A DNA stretch of 64,000 bases from Actibacterium sp. MT2.3-13A (GCF_018139985.1 NZ_JAGSOU010000001.1:248001-312000); one strand, 5' to 3'. Shown: positions 27,319 to 36,575, counted from the first letter of the stretch. Numbers and translations are program-made. The notes: generated by a model from the sequence alone, not told the origin.

Positions 27319-28329
27319 TTAGACTCCGTAGAAGTCGCGGTACCATGCGACGAAACGCGCGACGCCCTCGGCGACCGGGGTCTGCGGGGCCTGGCCCGTC
27401 AGCCGGCGCAAGAGCGCGGTGTCGGCCCAGGTGGCGGGCACGTCGCCGGGCTGCATCGGCAGCAGGTTGCGCCGGGCGGAGCGGCCGGTGGCGGCCTCGA
27501 TCGCGGCGATGAAATCGGTCAGCTGCACCGGCTGGCCGTTGCCGATGTTCACCACCCGCCAGGGCGCGACCGGCGACAGGCTGTCGCCTTCGGGAACGAT
27601 CCCGCCCCCGGGGCGCTGCGGCACCGCCTCGATCAGGCGCTCGATGCCCGCGACCAGATCGTCGATATAGGTGAAGTCGCGCTTCATCTCGCCGCGGTTG
27701 TAGACGTCGATGGGCTGCCCTTCGAGGATCGCGCGGGTGAATTTGAACAGCGCCATGTCCGGCCGCCCCCAGGGCCCGTAGACGGTGAAGAAGCGGAACA
27801 TGGTGATCGGCAGCCCGTGCAGATGGGAATAGGCGTGGGCCATGGCCTCGGTCGCCTTCTTGGTGGCGGCGTAGAAGGACATCTGGTGATCGGCGCGATC
27901 GGTCTCGACATAGGGCATCCGCGTGTTGGCGCCATAGACCGAGGAGGTCGAGGCCAGCAGCATATGCGCCGGCGGGAAGGTGCGCGCGGCCTCCAGCAGC
28001 TCGAAGGTGCCGGCGACGTTGCCGTCGAGATAGGCGCGCGGGTTCTCCAGCGAATAGCGCACGCCGGCCTGGGCTGCGAGGTGGATCACGATGTCGAAGC
28101 GCTCCTCCTCGAACAGCGCCATCAGGCGGCCGGGATCCTCGACATAGCCCTGTTCAAAGCGGAAATCGGGGTGATGCGCGATCCGGTCGAGCCGGGCCTG
28201 TTTCAGCGCGACGTCGTAATAGTCGGTCATCGCGTCCAGTCCGACCACGCGATGGCCCGCGGCCAGCAGGCTTTCGCAGCAGTGATAGCCGATGAACCCC
28301 GCCGCGCCGGTCACGAGTGCCGTCTTCAC
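27319..28329 (-). CDS. UDP-glucuronate 4-epimerase-like NAD-dependent epimerase
   Basis: A 336-residue extended short-chain dehydrogenase. The NAD motif GAAGFIGYH is near residue 8; the catalytic SYK-type triad appears as STSSVYG and SFYAATKKATE (YxxxK). The segment FFTVYGPWGRPDMALFKFTRAILEG is typical of UDP-glucuronate 4-epimerases. A GTG start at 28329 is chosen because AAGGGG lies just upstream and the NAD motif begins at once; the ATG at 28374 has no such site. Its position upstream of the UDP-glucose dehydrogenase supports the substrate. Confidence 0.9.
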   Translation of the reverse strand: MKTALVTGAAGFIGYHCCESLLAAGHRVVGLDAMTDYYDVALKQARLDRIAHHPDFRFEQGYVEDPGRLMALFEEERFDIVIHLAAQAGVRYSLENPRAYLDGNVAGTFELLEAARTFPPAHMLLASTSSVYGANTRMPYVETDRADHQMSFYAATKKATEAMAHAYSHLHGLPITMFRFFTVYGPWGRPDMALFKFTRAILEGQPIDVYNRGEMKRDFTYIDDLVAGIERLIEAVPQRPGGGIVPEGDSLSPVAPWRVVNIGNGQPVQLTDFIAAIEAATGRSARRNLLPMQPGDVPATWADTALLRRLTGQAPQTPVAEGVARFVAWYRDFYGV

Positions 28330-28417
28330 AAGAGCCCCTTTCCTCGAACGCCCCAAGGGCCTTGACCCGTGCATAGCACCGCCGTGGGTCCGTTGAACAG
28401 GCCGGGCGGCGCGACGG

Positions 28418-29539
28418 TCAGAACGCCCGGTCGACCTGGCGCGCGATGCCGAATAGGCTGCCGACGGTCTGGGTGATGGTCTGCACGGTCGTCAGCGGGC
28501 TTTCCGAGGCATAGACCACGTCATCGGGGTTGATCTGGAACCGCTTGGCGCTGAACAGCCCGTCGGCGGTGGTCAGGTCGATGACGAAGATCGCGCGCGT
28601 CTCGCGCGGGCCCTGCACGCCGGCGCGGGTCGCGCTTTCGGGGTATTCGCGCAGGATGAGGATACCCTGGGGATCGGCCCGCGTGTCCGAGATGCCGCCG
28701 ATCAGCGCGATCGCGTCCAGCGCCGAAAGGGTGTCCTTGGGGAACTGGACCAGCTGCTCCCGGCCCGCCGCGCCGATGGCGATGAAGGAACGCGGATCCT
28801 CCTCGACGATGACCTTGTCGCCGCCGGCCAGCGTGGTGTCGAGCGAGGGATCGGCATAGAGCCGCGCCACCGTGGTCACATAGAGCTGCCCGTTGCGCAC
28901 CAGCCGCACCACCGGGTTTTCCAGCGTGGTCAGCACGCCGCCGCCCAGCGAGATCAGGCTCAGCACCGTCAGGTCGCGGTCGACCATCGGGTAGGTGCCG
29001 GGGCTGCCCACGCCGCCGACCAGATCGACCGAGTTCTTCCGCCCCGACTGCATCGACAGCTGGATCTGGGCCGAGGGGATGATCGCCGCCATCTCGCTCT
29101 GGATCTTGGCGCGCGCGGCCTGCGGGGTCATGCCCCCGACGTGGATCGAATCGAGATAGGGCATGAAGATCGTGCCGTTCGGCGCCACGCGCATCTGCGG
29201 CAGCGTCACCACCTTTGAGCCGGGCGAGGTCAGCAGCGAGTTCTCCTCGCTGTCCCAGATCACCACGTCCACGATGTCGCCGGGGGCGATGATCTGGCTG
29301 CTCGATCCGCGCTGATGGGCGATCCAGCTGCCGCGCGGGCCCGAGCCGGTGACCGGCCAGGTCTCGACCTGCGGCAGGAAGGCGCGGGTCACCGGGTAGA
29401 TGGCGTAGCCCGCTAGGGTGTCGGCCTCGGCGCTGGACAGGATTTCGCTCTCCCGGGCGGCGCCGCGGGGCAGGCTGCAGGCCGAGACGAGACCGCTCGC
29501 GCCAAGGGCCAGGAACTGGCGTCGTCCGAAAGCTGGCAT
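28418..29539 (-). CDS. Wza-like polysaccharide export lipoprotein
   Basis: A 373-residue Wza/KpsD-type outer-membrane export protein. A lipobox LVSAC puts the lipidated Cys at residue 21 after a twin-Arg-like GRRQFLALG leader. A Poly_export domain (IIAPGDIVDVVIWDSEENSL) is followed by SLBB-like beta-grasp repeats (VDLVGGVGSPGTYPM; IAIGAAGREQLVQFP) and a C-terminal segment that would cross the outer membrane. It begins the minus-strand half of the polysaccharide region and diverges from the SDR gene. No Wzc-type chain-length partner is next to it, which is unusual for Wza. Confidence 0.9.
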   Translation of the reverse strand: MPAFGRRQFLALGASGLVSACSLPRGAARESEILSSAEADTLAGYAIYPVTRAFLPQVETWPVTGSGPRGSWIAHQRGSSSQIIAPGDIVDVVIWDSEENSLLTSPGSKVVTLPQMRVAPNGTIFMPYLDSIHVGGMTPQAARAKIQSEMAAIIPSAQIQLSMQSGRKNSVDLVGGVGSPGTYPMVDRDLTVLSLISLGGGVLTTLENPVVRLVRNGQLYVTTVARLYADPSLDTTLAGGDKVIVEEDPRSFIAIGAAGREQLVQFPKDTLSALDAIALIGGISDTRADPQGILILREYPESATRAGVQGPRETRAIFVIDLTTADGLFSAKRFQINPDDVVYASESPLTTVQTITQTVGSLFGIARQVDRAF

Positions 29540-29667
29540 CCGTTTCCCCCAGGGTAGTCCGCCGACCCGCGTGGATCGGGGCGTGGATTTCGCACCTCAG
29601 GCAAGATACTGAGGGGGGAAACCGGGTCAACCTGAATGCGCGGCCCAGATGCGGAGATTTCGGAAGC

Positions 29668-30531
29668 GTGGGAAATTTGCGGTCATTTCTGGTGATGGGG
29701 GCGACCGGCGCCGTCGGTGGCGCCCTGCACGCCGCCTGGGCGGACGCCGCGCCCGCGGGGCTGCGCCCGCTGTGGCAGAGCCGGCGGGACGCGGCGCCGG
29801 GCTGGCTGCGCTGGGCGCCGCTGGACGGACCGCGGCCCGATCTGCCACCGCTGGAGGCCGTGGTGGTCCTCTCCGGTGTGACGCCGGGCGCCGATGCGCC
29901 GCTCTCCGACAATGCCGCGCTGGCGCTGGCCGGGCTGGAGGCCGCCGCTGCGGCTGGCGCGCGGCATGTCTTTCTCGCCTCGTCGCAGGCGGTCTATGCC
30001 CCTGCCGGGCGTCCGCTGACCGAAAGCGACCCGATCGCCCCGCCCACGCCCTATGGCATGGCCAAGGCGGAGATGGAGGACGCCGCCGCGCGATGGCGCG
30101 ACGCCGCCGGTCCCGCCGCGCCGGGCGTCACCTGCCTGCGGATCGGCAACGTGGCGGGCGCGGACATGCTGGGCCGGCGCATGGCGGCGGGGCTGCCGGT
30201 CACGCTGGACCGTTTCGCCGACGGCTGCGGGCCGGAACGCTCCTATATCGGGGCGGGCGGCTTCGCGCGGGTACTGGAAAGCCTGCTGGAGGCGGCTCTG
30301 GCCGGGCGGGAGCTGCCCTTCGCCCTGAACCTGGCCGCGCCGCGCCCGGTGGCGATGGAGGGGCTTCTGCGGGCCTGGGGCTGCGACTGGACATGGCGCC
30401 GGGCGCCGGCCGGCGCGCGCCAGTCGGTGACCCTCGATGTGGGGCCGCTTTGCCGCTTGCATCGCTTCGGGCCGCGTGACAGTGCGGCGGGGCAGATGGT
30501 GGCGGAGTGGCGGAGGCTGGGCCGGCAATGA
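29668..30531 (+). CDS. NAD(P)-dependent epimerase/dehydratase-family protein
   Basis: A 287-residue short-chain dehydrogenase-type protein. The nucleotide motif GATGAVGG is at residues 11-18, SSQAVYAP supplies the Ser region and PYGMAKAEME the YxxxK pair. A sugar-nucleotide substrate is likely from the context. Start GTG at 29668 is tentative; the ribosome-binding site is weak and an ATG at 29696 would cut into the Rossmann strand. Its stop overlaps the sugar transferase start (ATGA), so the two are translationally coupled. Confidence 0.78.
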   Translation: MGNLRSFLVMGATGAVGGALHAAWADAAPAGLRPLWQSRRDAAPGWLRWAPLDGPRPDLPPLEAVVVLSGVTPGADAPLSDNAALALAGLEAAAAAGARHVFLASSQAVYAPAGRPLTESDPIAPPTPYGMAKAEMEDAAARWRDAAGPAAPGVTCLRIGNVAGADMLGRRMAAGLPVTLDRFADGCGPERSYIGAGGFARVLESLLEAALAGRELPFALNLAAPRPVAMEGLLRAWGCDWTWRRAPAGARQSVTLDVGPLCRLHRFGPRDSAAGQMVAEWRRLGRQ

Positions 30532-31139
30532 GTTTTTCGAAACGGCTGTTCGACATCGCGCTGGCGCTGCTGCTGTCGGTTGTGCTGCTGCCATTGCTGC
30601 TGGTGGTGCTGGCGGTGATGTGGGTCCGGGACGGGCGGCCGCTGTTCTATCTTTCGGAGCGGATGAAGACCGCCGACGAACCCTTCCAGCTGTGGAAGCT
30701 GCGGACCATGCGCCCCGATGACGGCGACCGCGGCGTCTCGGGCGGGGACAAGGCGCACCGGGTGACGCGCACGGGCCGGATGCTGCGCCGCTACCGGCTG
30801 GACGAGATCCCGCAGCTGTGGAACGTGCTGCGCGGCGACATGAGCTTCGTCGGGCCGCGCCCGCCGCTGCGCGAGTATGTCGAGCGCTTCCCCGACACCT
30901 ACCGCGCGGTGCTGAGGTCGCGGCCGGGCATCACCGGGCTGGCGACGGAGGTGTTCCACGCGCATGAGGAGTGGCTGCTTGAGAAATGCGACACCGCCGA
31001 GCAGACCGACGCCGTCTATGCCCGGGCCTGCGTGCCGCGCAAGGCGCGGCTCGACCTTATCTACCAGCGCCACCAGTCGCTATGTTTCGACCTGGTGCTG
31101 CTGTCGCGGACCGCGGCCAAGGTGTTCGGCCGCCGCTGA
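30528..31139 (+). CDS. Polyprenyl-phosphate sugar-1-phosphate transferase (initiating sugar transferase)
   Basis: A 203-residue member of the bacterial sugar transferase family (PglC/WcaJ catalytic domain). One N-terminal membrane hairpin (residues 9-33) is followed by the cytoplasmic catalytic domain: FQLWKLRTMR, LRRYRLDEIPQLWNVLRGDMSFVGPRPPL and RPGITGLA. It would start a glycan by loading a sugar phosphate onto undecaprenyl phosphate. The short length means it lacks the extra N-terminal membrane domain of WbaP. The ATG at 30528 overlaps the upstream SDR stop. Confidence 0.92.
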   Translation: MSFSKRLFDIALALLLSVVLLPLLLVVLAVMWVRDGRPLFYLSERMKTADEPFQLWKLRTMRPDDGDRGVSGGDKAHRVTRTGRMLRRYRLDEIPQLWNVLRGDMSFVGPRPPLREYVERFPDTYRAVLRSRPGITGLATEVFHAHEEWLLEKCDTAEQTDAVYARACVPRKARLDLIYQRHQSLCFDLVLLSRTAAKVFGRR

Positions 31140-31264
31140 CGCCCGGCCGATCGTGGCCGAAGGATCAGCAATTTTCAGCTGGATCGCAGGTGCAGCATGC
31201 TTTGCCTTGCCGGTTTTCGCGGTTCCGGCATAGAGTGCAGCTTTAGGGAAACGGGTTTTTTGTC

Positions 31265-33148
31265 TTGCTGAACTTTGTCAAAGGACTGTCGCGCCGGCAA
31301 AAGTCGGCCATCATGCTCGGTGTGGACCTGACGGTTGTCGTGGTCGCGCAGTTCCTCGCCCTGGTGGCCTTCGGCAGTTCCGGCCCCGGCTTTGGCCCGC
31401 TGGAGAACCTTTGGCTGGTGTTCTTCTTCCAGACCGTCAGCGCGGTGCCGATCGCCCTGTTCCTCGGCATCACCAGGATCCAGCTCAAGGCCTACGAGAC
31501 GCGGGCGCTGGGCAAGACGGTGGTGTTCGGCGCGTTCCTCGCGGTGATGAACATCATGCTGCACCGGCTGGCGCAGCATGCGGTTCCGGTGGGCGTGTCG
31601 ATCGTGTTCGGCCTGATCTTCATCATGTTGGCGGCCGGTATGCGGATGGTGATGCTGCAGATGCTGCTGAGGCTCTATCGCCGGGCGGAGCCCACCTGCA
31701 GGGTGCTGATCTACGGCGCCGGGACAACCGGGCTGCAGCTGGCCTCGGCGCTGAAGACGCATCACCGGATCGAGCCCGTCGCCTTCGTCGACGACAACCC
31801 GGCGATGGAGGCCATCACCGTCGCCGGCCTCTCCGTCCACCGGCCCACGGCGATCAAGGATCTGGTCAAGGAGAAGGGCATCAACCGGGTGCTTCTGGCC
31901 ATGCCCTCGCTGTCGCCGCCGAAACAGGCACAGTTGGCGCGCAAGCTGCAGCGCATGGGCCTGGAGGTGCAGACCCTGCCGTCCTTCGCGCAGCTGATCG
32001 GCGAGGAGGAGCTGATCAACAAGCTCAGCCCGGTGCAGCCCAGCAGCCTGCTGGGCCGGCAGAACCTGGAAGGCCAGCTGAACGTGGGCTGCGGCACCTA
32101 TGCCGGGCGCACGGTCCTGGTGACCGGCGCCGGCGGCTCGATCGGGTCGGAGCTTTGCCGGCAGCTGCTGCAGTGCAATCCCAAGCGGCTGGTCCTGTTC
32201 GAGATGAGCGAGATCGCGCTCTATACCGTGGACATGGAGCTCAAGACCCTCTCCGAGGAGAGCGATATCGAGATCGTGCCGGTGCTGGGCTCGACCACCG
32301 ATCCGCGCATGCCGCGCTTCGTGCTGGCCGAGCACAAGCCGGACATCGTGTTCCACGCCGCCGCCTACAAGCATGTGCCGATGGTCGAGGCCAACCCGCT
32401 GGCGGGGCTGGCCAACAACGTGCTGGGCACCCGCACCATCGCCGAGGCGGCGCGCGAGGCGGGCGTGGCGCGGTTCATCCTGATCTCCTCGGACAAGGCG
32501 GTGCGGCCGACCAACGTGATGGGCGCGTCGAAGCGCCTGGCCGAGCTGGTGGTGCAGGACCTGGCCACGCGCGCCTCGAACACGGCCTTTTCGATGGTGC
32601 GCTTCGGCAACGTGATCGGCTCGTCGGGCTCGGTGGTGCCGCTGTTCCACGAGCAGATCGCCAAGGGCGGCCCGGTGACCCTGACCGACAACGAGGTCAC
32701 GCGCTATTTCATGACCATCCCCGAGGCGGTCAGCCTGGTGCTGCTGGCCGGCTCCTTCGCGCCGGCGGCGGGCGAGGGCGGCGACGTCTTCGTGCTGGAC
32801 ATGGGCAAGCCGGTGCGCATCCGCCGCCTGGCCGAGCAGATGATCGAGGCCGCGGGCTACACCGTGCGCGACGAGAACAACCCGAGCGGCGATATCGAGA
32901 TCGTCACCACCGGCCTGCGCCCCGGTGAGAAGCTGCACGAGGAGCTGCTGATCGGAGAGGGGCTGCTGACCACGCCGCATCCCAAGATCCTGCGCGCCCA
33001 GGAGGCGCGGCTGTCGGAGATCGAGGTCGCCAGCGCGCTGCGCGCGCTGCGCCAGGCGGTGGCCGCGGGCGACATCGTGGCTGCCCGTTCGGTCATCGCG
33101 CGCTGGGTCGAGGGCTACCCCTCGCCGGAGGCGGCCAGCAACGCCTGA
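31265..33148 (+). CDS. Membrane nucleotide-sugar 4,6-dehydratase/epimerase (CapD/PglF/FlaA1-like)
   Basis: A 627-residue protein. Four or so N-terminal membrane segments (about residues 15-125) are followed by a CoA-binding-like Rossmann region (VLIYGAGTTGLQLA) and the SDR catalytic domain with GAGGSIGSELCRQ near residue 288, HAAAYKHVPMVE, and SSDKAVRPTNVMGASKR. Such proteins convert UDP-GlcNAc to a 4-keto-6-deoxy sugar in glycan synthesis. The likely start is TTG at 31265; no ATG or GTG fits before the conserved SRRQK segment, and the next ATG (31313) would remove it. It lies 125 bp after the sugar transferase. Confidence 0.9.
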   Translation: MLNFVKGLSRRQKSAIMLGVDLTVVVVAQFLALVAFGSSGPGFGPLENLWLVFFFQTVSAVPIALFLGITRIQLKAYETRALGKTVVFGAFLAVMNIMLHRLAQHAVPVGVSIVFGLIFIMLAAGMRMVMLQMLLRLYRRAEPTCRVLIYGAGTTGLQLASALKTHHRIEPVAFVDDNPAMEAITVAGLSVHRPTAIKDLVKEKGINRVLLAMPSLSPPKQAQLARKLQRMGLEVQTLPSFAQLIGEEELINKLSPVQPSSLLGRQNLEGQLNVGCGTYAGRTVLVTGAGGSIGSELCRQLLQCNPKRLVLFEMSEIALYTVDMELKTLSEESDIEIVPVLGSTTDPRMPRFVLAEHKPDIVFHAAAYKHVPMVEANPLAGLANNVLGTRTIAEAAREAGVARFILISSDKAVRPTNVMGASKRLAELVVQDLATRASNTAFSMVRFGNVIGSSGSVVPLFHEQIAKGGPVTLTDNEVTRYFMTIPEAVSLVLLAGSFAPAAGEGGDVFVLDMGKPVRIRRLAEQMIEAAGYTVRDENNPSGDIEIVTTGLRPGEKLHEELLIGEGLLTTPHPKILRAQEARLSEIEVASALRALRQAVAAGDIVAARSVIARWVEGYPSPEAASNA

Positions 33149-33278
33149 GGCCGCACGCCACGGCCCCGTGCACTATTTGCCACAGGGCCCGGCCGGCATC
33201 GGGCCCGGCAAAGGCAGTGGTTGATCGGATGGCCGGGATCGGCGAATGTCCGTCGGGATGCAAGCCCGGGGAGCCGAG

Positions 33279-35423
33279 ATGAAGGGACGTTTGATGACAG
33301 CTTCGGCGCGCCGCCTGTTCGGGGGCGCGATGGCGCTGGCCACGGCATTGGCCGGCCTGCCGGCCGCGGCCGAGGGTGCCGACCCCTGGCACCCGACCCT
33401 GAATTTCTACGGCGTCACCGGGCTGGTCGACATGCCGACCGGGCAGAGCCAGCCCGACGGCCAGTTCTCGACCACCTTTTCGACCTTTGCGGGGATGACG
33501 CGCGCGACCCTGTCGTTCCAGATCGCCCCGCGCCTGTCCGGCAGCTTCCGCTTTTCGCGCACCAAGGACCTGAACCTCGCCGGATTCGTCGATTATTCCG
33601 ACCGCAGCTTCGACGTGCAGTACCGCGTGCTGCGCGAGGGGCGCATCCTGCCCGACCTGGTGGTCGGCCTCCAGGATTTCGCCGGCACCGGCCTGGCGGC
33701 GGCGGAATATGTGGTCGCCAGCAAGCACCTGGCGCCGAACCTGGTGCTGACCGGCGGCATCGGCTGGGGCCGTCTGGGCAGCTACAACCCGCTGGGCGCC
33801 CCCTTTGGTTCGCGCCCGCCGCTGAACATCGGGCGCGGCGGCAGCCCGAACGTCGACCAGTATTTCCGCGGCCCGGCCGCGCTGTTCGGCGGGGTCGAGT
33901 GGCAGCCCACCGACAAGCTGGGCCTGAAGCTGGAATATTCCTCGGACGATTACGCCTTCGAAGAGGGGCGCGGCGTCATCAAGCACCGCAGCCCGTTCAG
34001 TTTCGGTGTCGAATACCAGGCGCGCAAGCACCTGCGGCTGGGCGCCTATTACCTTTATGGCTCGGAGCTGGGCGTGACCGCGCAGATCTCGCTCAACCCC
34101 AAGGACAGGCCGGCGGGCGGCGATCTGGGCAAGGCGACCTACCCGGTCGAGCCGCGCCCGGCGCGCAGCGCCGATCCCGACGCCTGGTCGGAGGACTGGG
34201 TGGCGCAGCCGCAGGCGGCGGACATCCTGCGCCGCAACACCGCCAAGATGCTGGCCGAGACCGGGCTGGTGCTGGAGGCGATGGCGATCAGCGGCGACCG
34301 CGTGGAGCTGTGGCTGCGCAACCCCTCCTACGACGCCGAGGCCCAGGCCATCGGCCGCGCCGCGCGGGTGCTGACGCGCACCATGCCCGCCTCGGTCGAG
34401 ACCTTCGAGATCGTGCCGGTCGTCAAGGGCATGCCGACCGCCAAGGTGGTGCTGCGCCGGACCGATATCGAGGCGCTGGAGAACGCGCCGAACGGCGCCG
34501 CGCGGCTGTTCAGCGTGGCCGGGATCGCCGACGCCTCGCGCCGGCCCGAGAACCTGACCTATGACGAGGAGCTCTATCCGCGGCTCACTTGGTCGCTGGC
34601 GCCCTACCTGAAGCAGGAGCTGTTCGACCCCGACCATCCCTATCGCGTCGATCTGGGGATGCGCCTTGCCACGCGCTACGAACTGCGGCCGGGTCTGTTC
34701 TTTTCGGGATCGGTCACCAAGAGCGTGACCAACGCCTTCTCGAAGGGCCAGCTCAGGCCGAACAACTCGGTGCTGCCGCATGTGCGCACCGACGAGCAGC
34801 TCTATACGCGGCAGGGCGATCCGGGCCTCGAGACCCTGACCATGGCGTGGTATGCGCGCCCCGGGCAGGATCTTTACGGCCGGGTCACTGCCGGCTACCT
34901 GGAGCGGATGTATGGCGGCGTTTCGGCGGAGCTTCTGTGGAAGCCGCAGCACAGCCGTCTGGCGCTGGGGGTCGAGGTCAACTACGCCCGCAAGCGCGAT
35001 TACGACGGCGGGCTGGGGTTCCGCGACTACGACATCGTGACCGGCCATGCCTCGGCCTATTACGACCTGTCGCAGGGCTACCGGGTGCAGCTGGACGCGG
35101 GCCGCTACCTGGCCGGCGACTGGGGCGCCACGCTGGCCTTCGACCGTGTCTTCGCCAATGGCTGGACGGTCGGCGCCTTTGCCACGCTGACCGATGTCAG
35201 CGCCAAGGAATTCGGCGAAGGGTCGTTCGACAAGGGGATCCGGGTGACGATCCCGATCTCCTGGATGATGGGCAGCAGCTCGCGCAGCACGGCCAGCACC
35301 ACCATCCGGCCGATCCAGCGCGACGGCGGCGCGCGGCTGTCGGTCGACGGGCGGCTCTACGAGACCATCGACGATTATCACCGCTGGGGCATCGAGCGGC
35401 AGTGGGGGAAAGTGTGGCGATGA
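33279..35423 (+). CDS. YjbH-domain exopolysaccharide protein
   Basis: A 714-residue protein of the YjbH/DUF940 family, predicted to form outer-membrane beta-barrel structure. A signal peptide (cleavage after AAA near residue 31) precedes the mature start DPWHPTLNFYGVTGLVDMPTG, a hallmark of the family. Repeated amphipathic strands end in Phe/Tyr/Trp, and the C terminus is WGKVW(R). In other bacteria yjbEFGH contributes to exopolysaccharide production. ATG at 33279 has GGGGAG upstream; ATGs at 33246 and 33294 are alternatives. It overlaps the YjbF-like lipoprotein gene (ATGA). Confidence 0.88.
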   Translation: MKGRLMTASARRLFGGAMALATALAGLPAAAEGADPWHPTLNFYGVTGLVDMPTGQSQPDGQFSTTFSTFAGMTRATLSFQIAPRLSGSFRFSRTKDLNLAGFVDYSDRSFDVQYRVLREGRILPDLVVGLQDFAGTGLAAAEYVVASKHLAPNLVLTGGIGWGRLGSYNPLGAPFGSRPPLNIGRGGSPNVDQYFRGPAALFGGVEWQPTDKLGLKLEYSSDDYAFEEGRGVIKHRSPFSFGVEYQARKHLRLGAYYLYGSELGVTAQISLNPKDRPAGGDLGKATYPVEPRPARSADPDAWSEDWVAQPQAADILRRNTAKMLAETGLVLEAMAISGDRVELWLRNPSYDAEAQAIGRAARVLTRTMPASVETFEIVPVVKGMPTAKVVLRRTDIEALENAPNGAARLFSVAGIADASRRPENLTYDEELYPRLTWSLAPYLKQELFDPDHPYRVDLGMRLATRYELRPGLFFSGSVTKSVTNAFSKGQLRPNNSVLPHVRTDEQLYTRQGDPGLETLTMAWYARPGQDLYGRVTAGYLERMYGGVSAELLWKPQHSRLALGVEVNYARKRDYDGGLGFRDYDIVTGHASAYYDLSQGYRVQLDAGRYLAGDWGATLAFDRVFANGWTVGAFATLTDVSAKEFGEGSFDKGIRVTIPISWMMGSSSRSTASTTIRPIQRDGGARLSVDGRLYETIDDYHRWGIERQWGKVWR

Positions 35424-36088
35424 GACAGCTGAGGACCGCGGGCCTGGTGCTTGCCGCCCTTCTCGGGCTTTCCGGCTGCGGGTCCGACCCGGCGGTCGGG
35501 GACAACCCCCTGCTGCTGGGCGTGAGCGCGCTGCGCGACGGCGTCAGGACGCGCGCGGCCGGCGATGCGCCGGCCCCTGCCCTGACCCGAGCCATGGTGG
35601 ACCAGGTGCAGGTGCCGCTGATTCTGGCCAGCCTGGAAAGCCGGGGCGTCACCGGCGCGCTGGTCCCGATCGGGCAGAACGGCGCCGACACCACCTGGGG
35701 CACGGCCGACCAGATCGCGGTGATCATGCGCGGCGATGTCGTGCGCGGCACACGCGGCCTGGGCGAGGATCTGATGTCCGCCTCAATCCCCGGCGAATCA
35801 GTCCTGCGGAGCGCCAACAGCGTGACACAAAGGGAATATTTCCACCTGGACGGCGACGATCAGACGGTGCGAAGGAAATTTTCCTGCGAAATTCATGAGC
35901 AGGATGCCGCTGCCCTGGTCATCGTCGAAAGGCGTTATCAGGCGCGCCATTTCGAGGAGCGTTGCAGCGGTCAGAACGGCGGATTTACCAATGAATATTG
36001 GTTCCTCGCCGATGGCAGAATGATCCAGTCGCGCCAGTGGATTAGCCCGAGTGTGGGATTTATGAAACTACAGCGCCTCAAGCCGTGA
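35420..36088 (+). CDS. YjbF/GfcB-like lipoprotein
   Basis: A 222-residue lipoprotein of the group 4 capsule GfcB/YjbF type. The lipobox LGLSGC places the lipidated Cys at residue 20. TWGTADQIAVIMRGDVVRGTRGLGEDLMSA matches the family's core beta segment, followed by the FHLDGDDQTVRRKFSC region. The second half has noticeably more A+T (codons such as ATT, AAA, GGA) than its neighbours. The ATG overlaps the stop of the YjbH-like gene. It probably works with that protein in glycan export or assembly at the outer membrane. Confidence 0.85.
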   Translation: MRQLRTAGLVLAALLGLSGCGSDPAVGDNPLLLGVSALRDGVRTRAAGDAPAPALTRAMVDQVQVPLILASLESRGVTGALVPIGQNGADTTWGTADQIAVIMRGDVVRGTRGLGEDLMSASIPGESVLRSANSVTQREYFHLDGDDQTVRRKFSCEIHEQDAAALVIVERRYQARHFEERCSGQNGGFTNEYWFLADGRMIQSRQWISPSVGFMKLQRLKP

Positions 36089-36167
36089 AGTCAGTTCAAA
36101 CAACTTTCGCTGCTGGCGCAAACATGCTAACAAATCAGCGATGCTCGTCATACCTATGGAGTTCGAA

Positions 36168-36401
36168 ATGAAAAAGATTTCCGCATTTGTCGCAGGTACC
36201 GCACTCGCCCTGACCGCTTCGACCGCTTTTGCTGGCGGCCCGGTCATCGTCGAGGAAGAGCCGGAGCCCGTCGTTGTCGCGCCCGTGGGCAGCTTCGGTG
36301 GCCTGGGCGGCGGTGTTCTGGCTGCTGGCGCCGCTGTCCTGGCGATCGCCGCACTGGCTGGTTCGTCGAACGGCACCACCACCACCCAAAGCGGCAACTG
36401 A
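36168..36401 (+). CDS. Small secreted protein, YjbE-like
   Basis: A 77-residue protein with a clear signal peptide (MKKISAFVAGTALALTASTAFA, cleavage near residue 22), an acidic Pro/Val stretch (VEEEPEPVVVAP), a Gly/Ala hydrophobic segment and a tail AGSSNGTTTTQSGN. E. coli YjbE has the same architecture, with a Gly then Thr/Ser-rich C terminus, and the same neighbours (YjbF, YjbH). The start is the ATG at 36168 rather than 36141, since the signal peptide begins there. It ends at a strong terminator. The YjbE link is inferred from layout, not from clear sequence identity. Confidence 0.7.
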   Translation: MKKISAFVAGTALALTASTAFAGGPVIVEEEPEPVVVAPVGSFGGLGGGVLAAGAAVLAIAALAGSSNGTTTTQSGN

Positions 36402-36440
36402 TCCCGCACATCCGACCTTTGTCGGGGGAATGCATTCGAA

Positions 36441-36467
36441 AGGGGGCCTGACCGAGGCCCCCTTTTT
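36441..36467 (+). terminator. Rho-independent terminator of the exopolysaccharide operon
   Basis: A perfect 9-bp stem AGGGGGCCT/AGGCCCCCT with a GACCG loop, running into TTTTT, 40 bp after the YjbE-like stop. It is among the strongest in the window. Confidence 0.92.
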
Positions 36468-36575
36468 GTTTGCCGCGACCTTTGTCGCGCAGCGCTGCCA
36501 GGGCCTGTGGCGGGCAGAGCCCCGCACCCGTTCCCTTCCGGCCTGAAAAGCCTTGTCCCGGCGCGGCGGCGGGCC

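Noticed and set aside
33093-35381. A 762-codon minus-strand open frame opposite the YjbH-like gene
   Set aside because: The YjbH-like protein has a signal peptide and family motifs; the antisense frame is His/Arg/Gly-rich shadow sequence.
34589-35419. The long upstream extension of the YjbF-like open frame
   Set aside because: The first 277 codons lie inside the YjbH-like gene in another frame; the real protein starts with a lipoprotein signal at 35420.
25599-36467. A genomic island integrated at tRNA-Thr carrying the polysaccharide genes
   Set aside because: No integrase, no repeat of the tRNA 3' end at the far side, and no obvious change of base composition except in part of the YjbF-like gene.
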